Of a stretch of 64,000 bases of DNA, positions 50,295-58,664 are shown one piece after another. The notes below the pieces were generated by a model. The model saw only the letters and a list, made by a program, of their open reading frames with translations, ran no database searches and was not told the origin of the DNA. Source of the stretch: Chloroflexota bacterium (GTDB taxonomy: Bacteria; Chloroflexota; Anaerolineae; UBA7937; B3-Chlor); contig JAUVXJ010000003.1 in the NCBI GenBank assembly GCA_030603665.1, forward strand, positions 335,377 to 399,376, in the 5' to 3' direction. The position numbers and the translations under genes were made by a program. Position 1 is the first letter of the stretch, and each line of letters opens with the position of its first letter.

Positions 50295-51364
50295 GTCACC
50301 ACGTCGCCCGCTCCCTCGGCAGCCAGCACCCTCTCGTACACCCGCTCATAACCTTCAACCATCGCCTCAGCTGTGAACATCCTTTCCACACGCTGGCGAC
50401 ACTCACGAGGGTCGATCTCGTGAACTCTTCTGGTAGCGTCCAGGAACTGATCCAATGTCTCCACCACGAAACCTGTACTCTCGTGGTCCACGATCTCCGG
50501 CGCCGCTCCCCTTCTGAAGGTCACCACAGGAGTGCCACAGGCCATGGCTTCAGCCATGGTGATGCCGAACGGTTCCTCCCACTGTATCGGATATAGATAC
50601 CCCTTGGCGCGAGAAAGGAGGTGCATTTTCTCCTGACCCCAGTGTCCGAGTTCTCCCACGAATTGAATATCATCGCTCAGATACGGGGCTATGTGACTGT
50701 CGAAGTAGCTGCGCTCTTCTTCCTCGTGTACCTTGCCCGCCAAGATGAGCTTCGCCCCGAGCTCCGCGGCAATCTGGCAGGCGAGATGAGGGGCCTTTTG
50801 CTCGTTGAATCGCCCGATGTAGAAGAAGAAATCCTCCTTCTCTTCTCGGAAGGGGTAGTTCTCCAGTAGGATGCCGTTGTACACCGTGCCGGCATAGTTC
50901 AATCCAGGGAGGCAATCCTGATGGAAGTCACTGATGGTCACAAAGTGCACCCTGTCGTTGTCCGTGAATAGACGGTAGAACCTGCTGTTCTCATCATCGA
51001 ACGGCCCGTGGACCGTGTGGACCACCGGTACGTCCAGCATAGCAGCTGCGAGCAAGCCCTCCTTCCATGTATGGTCGTGAACTATGTCGACTTCGTTCTC
51101 TAGCATCGACCTGTAGCAGTCCAGGGAGTGTGCGAGCGCAACGTTCAGGAAACTCGACGCCGGAGCATCTATGTAGGCCTTCATCTCGTCGTCGAAAAGC
51201 GCGTGCACGGCTGCGCTGCTAGACGAAGTGGCCACCGTGCACAGGGTGACCTCATGCCCTCTGTCGACGAGTCCCTCGACCAACAGGTGAACGACCACTT
51301 CAATCCCACCGTACCCCTCCGGCGGTATTCTGAACCACGGCGGTGCGATTTCGGCTACTCTCAC
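50291..51364 (-). CDS. GT4 family glycosyltransferase
   Basis: The 357-residue protein starts at GTG 51364, 6 nt after AGAGGAGG. It has the GT-B layout: N-terminal PPEGYGGIEVVVHLLVEGLVDRGHEVTL, then VHDHTWKEGLLAAAMLDVPVVHTVHGPF, and the C-terminal nucleotide-sugar site FFYIGRFNEQKAPHLACQIA and EEPFGITMAEAMACGTPVV with the conserved E-x7-E. It is coupled by ATGA to the GH65 phosphorylase gene. GT4 enzymes can make alpha-glucosyl or mannosyl conjugates, so synthesis and phosphorolysis of the same glycoside is a possible theme. Confidence 0.9.
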   Translation of the reverse strand: MRVAEIAPPWFRIPPEGYGGIEVVVHLLVEGLVDRGHEVTLCTVATSSSSAAVHALFDDEMKAYIDAPASSFLNVALAHSLDCYRSMLENEVDIVHDHTWKEGLLAAAMLDVPVVHTVHGPFDDENSRFYRLFTDNDRVHFVTISDFHQDCLPGLNYAGTVYNGILLENYPFREEKEDFFFYIGRFNEQKAPHLACQIAAELGAKLILAGKVHEEEERSYFDSHIAPYLSDDIQFVGELGHWGQEKMHLLSRAKGYLYPIQWEEPFGITMAEAMACGTPVVTFRRGAAPEIVDHESTGFVVETLDQFLDATRRVHEIDPRECRQRVERMFTAEAMVEGYERVYERVLAAEGAGDVVT

Positions 51365-51487
51365 TGCAGACCTCCTCTGCCAACCGTCAGACAACGAGCC
51401 AGCCAGTGTTCATTACCAACCACAGCAGATGGCCGACCACAACATAGGTCGATGGACGCGATCGCCAGATCGTCGCGTGGCGCACAT

Positions 51488-51516
51488 ACTATAGCATAGG
51501 TGAACGGCTCCACCAA
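51488..51516 (-). promoter_or_regulatory. Possible promoter of the GT4-GH65-HAD operon
   Basis: TTGGTG (51516-51511), a 17-nt spacer and TATAGT (51493-51488) on the minus strand, about 120 nt before the GT4 start. Confidence 0.45.
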
Positions 51517-51622
51517 GAAAGGGAGTGTGTTCGGGCTCTCGTCTGGACCCCCTGGTCTGCTTTTGAAGGCCCATCTTCTGTCCCGATTCAGATGACTTGG
51601 CACATTCTAAAGGGACAGAAGC

Positions 51623-51651
51623 TTGACTATGGGTACGAAATGCGATATGAT
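51623..51651 (+). promoter_or_regulatory. Promoter of the HTH-CBS regulator gene
   Basis: TTGACT (51623-51628), a 17-nt spacer and TATGAT (51646-51651), 29 nt before the ATG. Confidence 0.7.
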
Positions 51652-51680
51652 AGAGGTAGATCGCAGCGGAGGTCCAGACT

Positions 51681-52328
51681 ATGGCTATCACCATGAACCT
51701 GAACGTCCTCATAGCTCAGTGGGAGCAAGCCAATCCGGGCCACAAGCTCACCTTGAGAAAACTGAGCGACCTAGTCGGAGTCAACAAGAACACGCTTGGC
51801 CGCCTCAAGAGTGGAAATGCGGAACGCGTAGACCTCAGCGTACTTGATGCTCTGTGCCGGTTCTTCGACTGCACCCCCAACGACCTGCTGCTCTTCAGCA
51901 CAGGGAGCATGGGAATGACTGGAGTGGAAAGGAGAGACAGCATGAAAGACAAGCTGGTCAGGGACGTGATGCACCGCGAGGTGATCAGCTGTCGGGTAGA
52001 CACCCCGTTGAGAGAAGTCGCCAGACTCCTGGACTCCGAAGGGATCAACGCGCTGGTGGTGGTGGACGAAGGCGGCGATCTCAGCGGCGTGGTCTCTCAA
52101 ACCGACCTGGTGAAAGCCTTCGACCAGCAATGGGAGAGCATGATCGCGGAAGATGTGATGACGCCGGACGTAGTCACCATCGTTGCCGATATCCCCGTCC
52201 AGACGGCGGTGGAACTGATGGTGGACAATCAAGTACACCGCGTGGTCATCACCCAAGGAGGCCTGGCTCCGCGCCGTCCCGTGGGTGTGCTGTCCATGAC
52301 CGACGTCGTGCGGGAGATGGCACGCTAG
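51681..52328 (+). CDS. HTH-CBS two-domain regulator
   Basis: The 215-residue protein joins an N-terminal Cro/C1-type helix-turn-helix (residues about 8-70: LTLRKLSDLVGVNKNTLGRLKSG, LDALCRFFDCTPNDLLLF) to a CBS pair (about 90-215: VRDVMHREVISCRVDTPLREVARLLDSEGINALVVVDEGG and EDVMTPDVVTIVADIPVQTAVELMVDNQVHRVVI). It is probably a transcription regulator whose DNA binding responds to an adenine nucleotide. Targets are unknown; the divergent GT4-GH65-HAD operon shares its upstream region. ATG 51681 follows GGAGG. Confidence 0.88.
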   Translation: MAITMNLNVLIAQWEQANPGHKLTLRKLSDLVGVNKNTLGRLKSGNAERVDLSVLDALCRFFDCTPNDLLLFSTGSMGMTGVERRDSMKDKLVRDVMHREVISCRVDTPLREVARLLDSEGINALVVVDEGGDLSGVVSQTDLVKAFDQQWESMIAEDVMTPDVVTIVADIPVQTAVELMVDNQVHRVVITQGGLAPRRPVGVLSMTDVVREMAR

Positions 52329-52546
52329 GCTATCGAGTCATGCCTGGCACGCTCTAGCCCCTCTGCCGGCGCTGCCCAAGGACGAATACCTCTGTCCTCG
52401 CATCTGACTGTGCCGTCGGTCACTTCGCGTGATGCCATCTATCTGCGAAGCTGCTGCTCGACGGCGCTGCGAACGCGTCCGCCACCCCGCGCGCCCGGCT
52501 TGCGGGGATCATCATGCCCGGGTACGCCGTCAAGGGCACATCTCCT

Positions 52547-53224
52547 CTAGGTGCAATCGCTCCGCATGTCCTCAGTACCGTCTGCAACACAGGACACCGC
52601 CACCTTGTCCCCATGGGCCACGAAGATGCTGACTCGGGCGGACCCGGCTCCGAGCTCGGACTGGGCACAGCAGTCCTCGCCTACACAATCGGTCGCCACC
52701 TGGGCCAAACCCGCCTCCAACAGCCACCTTTCAACATCCTGTCGCTTGAAGCCCAGCCACCGATCGTGCTGCTCGGTTCTCAAGAACTCAAAGGTATGCT
52801 CGTCCATGTCTGTAATCACCACCCTGCCGCCCGGCTTCAGAATGCGCACCATCTCCGCAATCGCGTTCGGCGGCGACTCCACATGGTGCAGGTACATGTT
52901 GGCGAAGACATAGTCCACGGCCTGATCCGCGATGGGCAGCGATTCCGCCTGCCCCACGCGGTAGTCGATGCTATCTAAATGGGAAAGCTTGCTACGCGTC
53001 GCGTCCAGCATCGCTTCCGACTGGTCGACGGCGATCACACTCAAGCCCTGCTGCACCAGGCCCTGGGTCACATAACCTGACCCGGCCCCAATGTCGGCGG
53101 CCACCCTACCCGGCCGTACTTCGGCAACAGAGATAGCCTTCTGTCTTGCCGCGTCCGAGAAGAAGCCTTCCCTCATCTCGTCCCACCGTGGTGCGACCTC
53201 GTCGAAGTATTCCTTGCTGCTCAT
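52547..53224 (-). CDS. Class I SAM-dependent methyltransferase (UbiE/ArsM-like)
   Basis: The 225-residue protein starts MSSKEYFDEVAPRWDEMREG and has ADIGAGSGYVTQGL as SAM motif I, VIAVDQSEAML, YVFANMYLHHVESP and RILKPGGRVVITDMDEH. The order and the YLHHVESPPNAI segment resemble methyltransferases that follow or replace ArsR regulators (arsenite or quinone methylation). Two Cys (CVGEDCC) near the C-terminus could bind a metalloid, but proof is lacking. The GG-rich AAGA before ATG 53224 is a modest ribosome binding site. Confidence 0.86.
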   Translation of the reverse strand: MSSKEYFDEVAPRWDEMREGFFSDAARQKAISVAEVRPGRVAADIGAGSGYVTQGLVQQGLSVIAVDQSEAMLDATRSKLSHLDSIDYRVGQAESLPIADQAVDYVFANMYLHHVESPPNAIAEMVRILKPGGRVVITDMDEHTFEFLRTEQHDRWLGFKRQDVERWLLEAGLAQVATDCVGEDCCAQSELGAGSARVSIFVAHGDKVAVSCVADGTEDMRSDCT

Positions 53225-53362
53225 TCTTCCCCCCGGGCTTAGTCACAGTTGCCTTGCCGGAACTATGCTCGTCCACCATCACAAATCACGGCAGCAATCT
53301 CAATCCCGCCCGTCTAACAGCCTTCACCGTCCCGAGCGGCGTCGGGGCCATCCCCCCGCCCA

Positions 53363-53731
53363 TCAGTCGCCGACCTCTTTCAGCTTGGTGCGTTGGGGTC
53401 GTTGCCCAGGTACTCGCTTCAGAATCCCGCGGGCTTCGAGATCCAGCTTCCCGGTGGTGAAGTACCACGAAACGGAACCATCGAATCTGCCTTGCAGCTC
53501 GTTCTGCACGTCCTCGCGTGCTGCTTGCAGCGGGGATTCCCCTCTGCTACGCACGGACCGCGGGATGGCCGCCTTCATCGCGTCGTACTTCTCCCTGCTG
53601 ATGTTGACCTTCTGCTTGCCTTCAGGATGCCTGGTCAGTATCCTCTCTCCCTGGTCCGCACTCGCTTCATGCGCCATGTGTGCCGTCTCCGCTTGCGCAG
53701 CGGAACTGTCATCCCGCGTGGTTGGCTCCAT
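53363..53731 (-). CDS. DUF6958-like protein
   Basis: The 122-residue protein has ILTRHPEGKQKVNISREKYDAMKAAI followed by GRFDGSVSWYFTTGKLDLEARGILKRVPGQRPQRTKL. This is a small winged-helix-like pattern which by memory matches DUF6958. The variable N-terminus is Ala/Glu-rich. No function is known. It is divergently transcribed from the Rrf2 gene. Confidence 0.7.
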   Translation of the reverse strand: MEPTTRDDSSAAQAETAHMAHEASADQGERILTRHPEGKQKVNISREKYDAMKAAIPRSVRSRGESPLQAAREDVQNELQGRFDGSVSWYFTTGKLDLEARGILKRVPGQRPQRTKLKEVGD

Positions 53732-53826
53732 TATGCCGATACCGGAACTGCGTGTCCACAGGCACCAGGTGTCCTCCGAACCGCGCCTGGGTGCGGGCGC
53801 GGGACGGGTTTGTCAAGGAGGCTGAC

Positions 53827-53868
53827 TGTTATAACAAAGTTGACAAATCTACTATACTATACTATCGT
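53827..53868 (+). promoter_or_regulatory. Rrf2 gene promoter and candidate operator
   Basis: TTGACA (53840-53845), a 17-nt spacer and TATCGT (53863-53868). Just upstream TGTTATAACA (53827-53836) is a perfect palindrome in an AT-rich stretch, a plausible site for the Rrf2 protein encoded 22 nt downstream. Confidence 0.5.
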
Positions 53869-53890
53869 TGTGATGCAAGGAGATCAAGTC

Positions 53891-54322
53891 ATGAAGTTGT
53901 CAACAAAGGCCCGGTACGCCGTGCGAGCGATGGTAGATCTGGCTATGCACTGCGACCAACATCCCATATCTCGCAAGGAGATAGCTGGTCGGCAGGACAT
54001 CTCACCCCACTACATGGAGCAGCTGTTCGCCAAATTGAGGGACGCAGAGATCATCGAGGCTGTCAGAGGCCCCGGCGGTGGCTATCTGTTGTCCAAGAGA
54101 CCCGATGAGATCACCGTGGGCGCCATCGTTCGGGCAGTTGACGAAGTGCTCGCGCCTGCACCTTGTTTGAGGACCGAGTCGCCTCTCGCTTGCGAACGGA
54201 TGCCAACCTGCGTGACCCATCGCCTCTGGGAGGAGTTGAACAGTAGAACGGACGAGTTCCTGGACTCCAAGACCATCCAGGACTTGTGTGACGAAGCGCG
54301 CCAACTCTCTGAGGCGAAGTGA
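53891..54322 (+). CDS. Rrf2 family transcriptional regulator
   Basis: The 143-residue protein opens MKLSTKARYAVRAMVDLAMH with the Rrf2 winged helix (ISRKEIAGRQDISPHYMEQLFAKLRDAEIIEAVRGPGGGYLLSK). Three cysteines, C-x8-C-x5-C within CLRTESPLACERMPTC, match the cluster-binding region of IscR-type proteins, where spacing is usually x5-x5. It probably senses iron-sulfur or redox state. ATG 53891 follows AAGGAG; the longer open frame upstream is not part of it. It precedes a ThiF/MoeB-like gene after 412 nt. Confidence 0.92.
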   Translation: MKLSTKARYAVRAMVDLAMHCDQHPISRKEIAGRQDISPHYMEQLFAKLRDAEIIEAVRGPGGGYLLSKRPDEITVGAIVRAVDEVLAPAPCLRTESPLACERMPTCVTHRLWEELNSRTDEFLDSKTIQDLCDEARQLSEAK

Positions 54323-54734
54323 CTGCACCTCACTTCGCGTAGATCGCGCGAGTTGGTTGCCAGGCTACTCGCGCTTCACCAATCGGCAGGCTAGTTCGCC
54401 CAGAAGTCCTTATTGCCATTCCGGCTGCGGGGAACCTGCATCCTTGGCCTCTCGGCCGGCAAATGACATCGGGTAGTTCCTATGAGTTGCCCGACCGCAA
54501 ACTCGCTGATCCAGTATCTGCGACTACAGATGTTGAGTTGCGAGAGTCGAATGCCCAGGCCGACTCAAGGCCGATCCTCTGCAAAGGATTACCCTGAGGG
54601 CCGGCGCCAGCGCGGGGGTGATCCTTTCCCAGGTCACGGCCACCGACTGTCGGGCCCAAACCGCTGCGCTACATGCACTACAGGCATATGAGCCAGGTAG
54701 ACAGTTCGGCTCACACTTTGACTGAGAATAGGCG
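54323..54734. other. Gene-free stretch with nothing recognisable
   Basis: A 412-nt gap between the Rrf2 and E1-like genes. A TTCGAC-like tRNA T-loop fragment near 54540 is not backed by pairing arms. No terminator or promoter was certain. Confidence 0.5.
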
Positions 54735-55865
54735 ATGTCCACACACGATAGTGACAGTCTCACCGACGAAGAACTCGAGTACTACTCGCGTCAGATAGTA
54801 CTGTCCGACATCGGCTACGACGGACAGCAGAAGCTCCACGATGCCAGTGTCTGCATAGCGGGTGTGGGCGGGCTCGGCTCAGTGGCCGCAACACAGCTTG
54901 CCGCGATGGGTGTGGGTCACCTCCGCCTCGTGGACTATGACGTGGTTGATCTGTCAAACTTGCACAGACAGCACCTGTACGATGTGAATGCCATCGGCTA
55001 CCCCAAGGTTGAGATCGCGGCCGGCCGGCTCCGCGATCTGAACCCCCACGTCGATATCGAGCCACTACCACTGGCCATTGGCGCTCACAACGCCACAGAG
55101 ATCGTCACAGGCATGGACGTGGTGGTGGACGGACTCGACCGGATGATGCCGCGCTATGCCATCAACAGCGCATGCGTGAAGCTTGGCGTCCCCTACGTGT
55201 TCGGTGCCGCGGTCAGCATGTACGGCAATGTCTCCACCATACTGCCCCAAGAGACCGCATGCCTCGAGTGCTTCTATGGCTCGATAGAGGACGATGCACT
55301 GCCGTCTTGCTCCGTCCTGGGGGTACATCCCGCAGTCATCGGTCTGGTCGCCAGCATCGAGGTCGCGGAGACCACGCGCGTCCTTCTGGGCCAAGAACCG
55401 AGGCTGGCCAACAGGCTGCTTCACTGCGACATCGAGGCCATGGCGTTCGAGCAGGTCGAACTCTCGAAGACATCCAGCTGTCCCGTATGCGGCCCGGAAC
55501 CACGACCAGCCCCTGCCACACCAGAGCACGGGCTCGTCAGCGAGCTGTGTTCCAGAGACGGGAAGAGGACATTCGCCATCATGCCCAGGCGAAATCTGGA
55601 GCTAGATATGGAGTCGGTACGTGAGATTGCGATTAGCAGCGGCTTTCGGATCACGGTGAGCGCCGGTCTGGGAACCACATTCGAGTGGGGCCAGACCGGA
55701 CGGGCAAGCCTGCTCTCCAGTGGAATCATGATCGTGGAGGGCGCTCGCGACGAGGGGGAGGCCCAGGACCTGTTCAGACGCCTGGTGATCCAGGGCCTGG
55801 GGGTCCCGGAATCGGACGCTGACCACGGGAGCGGGCGTTCAGACCACGCCGAAGGCCAAGCCTAG
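54735..55865 (+). CDS. E1-like ThiF/MoeB/HesA family adenylyltransferase
   Basis: The 376-residue protein has the E1 fold: YSRQIVLSDIGYDGQQKL at the start, nucleotide motif VCIAGVGGLGSVAATQLAAMGVGHLRLVDYDVVDLSNLHRQ at 39-79, and C-terminal zinc cysteine pairs C176-x2-C179 and C249-x2-C252. A conserved SCSVLGVHPAVIG carries the Cys region. After residue 260 an extra 110-residue tail with a beta-strand-rich IVEGARDEGEAQ segment is present, which I do not recognise. Such enzymes adenylate the C-terminus of ubiquitin-like sulfur carriers (ThiS, MoaD) or related proteins. No carrier gene is adjacent. Confidence 0.9.
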   Translation: MSTHDSDSLTDEELEYYSRQIVLSDIGYDGQQKLHDASVCIAGVGGLGSVAATQLAAMGVGHLRLVDYDVVDLSNLHRQHLYDVNAIGYPKVEIAAGRLRDLNPHVDIEPLPLAIGAHNATEIVTGMDVVVDGLDRMMPRYAINSACVKLGVPYVFGAAVSMYGNVSTILPQETACLECFYGSIEDDALPSCSVLGVHPAVIGLVASIEVAETTRVLLGQEPRLANRLLHCDIEAMAFEQVELSKTSSCPVCGPEPRPAPATPEHGLVSELCSRDGKRTFAIMPRRNLELDMESVREIAISSGFRITVSAGLGTTFEWGQTGRASLLSSGIMIVEGARDEGEAQDLFRRLVIQGLGVPESDADHGSGRSDHAEGQA

Positions 55866-55930
55866 CCGCGCGCGCTTCTGCCGCGGCAGCGCCCGACTTG
55901 TCCAGGAATCCTCACAGGTTGTCCAGCGGG

Positions 55931-57130
55931 TCAGCGAACGCATCTGGCCCACTCCGGATAGGGCGCTGGCTTGTACTTCGCGCCGTAGACCCAATCATCG
56001 GCCTTGGTGAGAAAGCGCCTGGACCAGGGGACACGGACGGCGACCTCGGCCACGAGCCTGTGGAAGGGCGTCCGGGGCTTGCTCCAGGGACAGACCACCT
56101 GACAGATGCCGCAGGCCGCGCCCTGATTGCCCCAGTAGAGCAGACACTTCACCTCGTCTATCTTCCACTTGCTGACCCCTCTCACTTCCACCTTGCCACC
56201 CGAGGGGATAGCCCGGGGAGGGCAGTTCTCGGCACACTTGAGGCACTTCTCACAGTAGTCCTGCACGCCCAGATCCACTGGCTTGTCTGGCACCAGAGGA
56301 AGGTCGGTGGTAACGCAAGCCAGCCTGAAATTGGCCCCTAGTTCCTTGGTCACTGCATAGCCGCAGCGCGCCAGCTCTCCCAGACCAGCGTCAATCGCCA
56401 CGGGGACCACCAGCACGCCGTAGTTCCTCAGATGGTGAGCTCGCGCCGGGTACCCCAGCGCCCGGATGTACCTCGCCAGCTGCACAGCCACCAGGGCGCT
56501 AGCGGCATACACGAGTCCAGTCTCGAAGTCGCACACCAGAGAGGGCCCAGTCCTGATCAGGTTCGCATCCTGAGGAAACGCCATGCTGATGGCATACTTT
56601 TGATCGATCTCTATCGCATCTCCGTAGTTCAGCCCTTGATACCCTTCGGGCACGCCACTGAAGAACGGGGGATTGGCGTCGTACCCCCCAAAGAAGGGGC
56701 CCCTACCACGGTGGGCATACACCCAGGCCGGATTCAACGGGCCGACGCGCACGGTGTGAGCCCCCAGCAGTTTGGCCACAGCCTTGATCCGAGATGTCAT
56801 CGCCTCTGGCTCCATCCTCACCTGATGAGGATTCACCGGGCCATCTACCGCATCTGGCTCACCGAGAGGCGGAACAGAACCGAACGTGCTTTCGTACAGC
56901 GCCTCATTCATCGGATCGTCAGACGCTTCAACCGCGTCAGGACTCTTATGCTGGATGAATCGGGATAGCCGGCGGTCGATCTCCACCAACTCGGGGTGGA
57001 GGGCGTGATACTCCCTCTCCTCGGCGCTGCCGGGCACGAGATCCTCGCGCGCGAAAACGGAATCCCGCTCATCAAAGCGCTTCAGCGTACCCGCAACCTC
57101 GTAAGTCGGCCTGTCAACCTCGTGTGCCAT
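55931..57130 (-). CDS. Reductive-dehalogenase-like iron-sulfur protein, without Tat signal
   Basis: The 399-residue protein (ATG 57130, 5 nt after GGAGG) has the RdhA-type layout: a conserved core with VRVGPLNPAWVYAHRGRG near 127-143, YAISMAFPQDAN near 179-190, and a C-terminal bacterial-ferredoxin-like pair. The first cluster motif is C293-x2-C296-x2-C299-x3-C303-P, and the second C329-x10-C340-x2-C343-x3-C347-P. It lacks the RR-x-F-x-K twin-arginine signal, and no RdhB membrane anchor gene is present, so it may be cytoplasmic, like the respiration-independent RdhA group or epoxyqueuosine-reductase-like relatives. A cobamide cofactor is inferred. It has its own promoter, which overlaps a divergent one. 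Confidence 0.82.
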   Translation of the reverse strand: MAHEVDRPTYEVAGTLKRFDERDSVFAREDLVPGSAEEREYHALHPELVEIDRRLSRFIQHKSPDAVEASDDPMNEALYESTFGSVPPLGEPDAVDGPVNPHQVRMEPEAMTSRIKAVAKLLGAHTVRVGPLNPAWVYAHRGRGPFFGGYDANPPFFSGVPEGYQGLNYGDAIEIDQKYAISMAFPQDANLIRTGPSLVCDFETGLVYAASALVAVQLARYIRALGYPARAHHLRNYGVLVVPVAIDAGLGELARCGYAVTKELGANFRLACVTTDLPLVPDKPVDLGVQDYCEKCLKCAENCPPRAIPSGGKVEVRGVSKWKIDEVKCLLYWGNQGAACGICQVVCPWSKPRTPFHRLVAEVAVRVPWSRRFLTKADDWVYGAKYKPAPYPEWARCVR

Positions 57131-57148
57131 GCTCACCTCCCCTCTCGT

Positions 57149-57177
57149 AATATAGGCTCGCCGTCTGAGTATGTCAA
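57149..57177 (-). promoter_or_regulatory. Promoter of the RdhA-like gene
   Basis: TTGACA (57177-57172), a 17-nt spacer and TATATT (57154-57149) on the minus strand, 19 nt before the ATG. Confidence 0.75.
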
Positions 57178-57199
57178 CCCTGGAAAGTTGTGATATAAT
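57171..57199 (+). promoter_or_regulatory. Possible promoter of the M16 peptidase gene
   Basis: TATAAT (57194-57199) on the plus strand with ATGTCA (57171-57176) 17 nt upstream. Its -35 box overlaps the -35 of the divergent RdhA-like promoter. Confidence 0.5.
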
Positions 57200-57263
57200 G
57201 CGCTTCGCAGCGGATACGAAGCGGCGCGGACCACCGCTATCCTGTTGATAGAAGGAGAGAAGT

Positions 57264-58535
57264 GTGTATCAGAAGAGCGTCCTGGACCAGGGACTCCGCA
57301 TACTGACCTCGACCATGCCCCACACCCACTCCGTGAGCGTTGGTTTCTTCATCGGCGTGGGATCGCGATACGAGCCCGCCGAGGAGAACGGCATCACCCA
57401 CTTCATCGAGCACATGCTGTTCAAGGGAACCAACAAGAGACCGGAAGCCAGAGACATCGCTGTCGCCATCGAGGGCATTGGAGGCATCTTCAACGCCAGC
57501 ACAGGTCGAGAACTGACCAGCTACTGGGCGAAGGTAGGACAGGATCACTTCTCCGTCGCCCTGGACGTACTTGCGGACATGCTTCTCAACTCCAAGCTGG
57601 AAGAACAGGAGATAGAAAAGGAGCGCGGGGTCATCATCGAGGAGATCAACATGACCCTGGATCGCCCCTCTGATTGGGTACATCTCCTGGCGACCGAGCT
57701 GACGTGGCCCGGCCATCCCCTCGGTCGAGACCAGGCCGGCACGAAAGAGACCGTCAGTGGGATCACCAGGTCCATGGTCCAAGAATATCTCGCTCGACAC
57801 TATCAACCCGCCGGCACTGTACTGGCCGTCGCCGGCAACATCGAGCACGATCGCATCGTGGAGGAGGCAGCGGAGCAGCTCAAAGCCTGGCAACAGAAGC
57901 CTAGTCACTCCTATCTGCCCATGAATCTGGAGCAAGAGGGTGCAAGGCTCCGGTTGGAGCACAGGAGTACCCAGCAAGCTCATCTAGCCCTCACGCTTCC
58001 CGGCCTCTCCCGCTTCGATGATGACAAGTACAACCTCAGCTTGCTCAACACCATCCTGGGACAAGGGATGAGCTCAAGACTGTTCCTTGAGGTCCGCGAG
58101 AAGCGCGGATTGGCCTATTCCGTGTACTCGTACGCCTCCTCCGTACTGGACACAGGCCTCATGGGGGTGTACGCCGGTGTTGACGCGGAACAGATTGAGC
58201 GAGCCCTTCGTGCCATCCTGGAGGAGCTGGACAAGATGAAGCAGGAGCCGGTGTCTGGTGAGGAGCTGGATAACGCCAAGGAGTTCATCAAAGGACGTTT
58301 GCAGCTTCAGATGGAGGACTCGTTCTCCGTCGCCTCCTGGGCTGGACGTCAGGAGATTCTGGAAGACAGGGTGCTATCGGTGGATGAGGTTTTGCAGAAC
58401 GTGGATGCCGTAACCACCGCGGACATCCAGCGCGTCGCCCAGAGGCTCCTCAAAGAGGAGAAACTGAACCTGGCCGTTGTGGGCCCATATGACGCGAGTC
58501 AGGCAGAACACTTCCAGTCCATGCTTACGCTTTGA
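57264..58535 (+). CDS. M16 family zinc peptidase
   Basis: The 423-residue protein has the inverted zinc motif HFIEH (46-50) in GITHFIEHMLFKGT, with Glu126 in GVIIEEINM as the third ligand, and the C-terminal half RGLAYSVYSYASSVLDTGLMGVYAG with the conserved R-x-x-x-x-Y. It fits the pitrilysin/processing-peptidase family (PqqL/YmxG-like) and should act as a two-domain clam-shell enzyme. No second M16 gene is adjacent, unlike the usual pairing. GTG 57264 follows AAGGAGAGAAGT. Confidence 0.94.
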   Translation: MYQKSVLDQGLRILTSTMPHTHSVSVGFFIGVGSRYEPAEENGITHFIEHMLFKGTNKRPEARDIAVAIEGIGGIFNASTGRELTSYWAKVGQDHFSVALDVLADMLLNSKLEEQEIEKERGVIIEEINMTLDRPSDWVHLLATELTWPGHPLGRDQAGTKETVSGITRSMVQEYLARHYQPAGTVLAVAGNIEHDRIVEEAAEQLKAWQQKPSHSYLPMNLEQEGARLRLEHRSTQQAHLALTLPGLSRFDDDKYNLSLLNTILGQGMSSRLFLEVREKRGLAYSVYSYASSVLDTGLMGVYAGVDAEQIERALRAILEELDKMKQEPVSGEELDNAKEFIKGRLQLQMEDSFSVASWAGRQEILEDRVLSVDEVLQNVDAVTTADIQRVAQRLLKEEKLNLAVVGPYDASQAEHFQSMLTL

Positions 58536-58664
58536 CGCCAAGAGCAGGCTGATAGCGTTGCGTACAACTGTGCCGCCGCTCAGTTTCGGACGGCAGCCAA
58601 TGACGTGCCCTCCGCTCACGGTCTAGCCTGGAATGCAGCTGTGAAGATCGTCTGAGAAGAGGAG

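Noticed and set aside
53393-53890. Upstream extension of the Rrf2 reading frame
   Set aside because: The conserved Rrf2 start MKLSTKARYAVRAMV lies at 53891 behind AAGGAG; the earlier frame overlaps the DUF6958-like gene antisense.
54520-54620. tRNA-like fragment
   Set aside because: A TTCGAC loop is present, but no flanking stems or acceptor arm can be paired.
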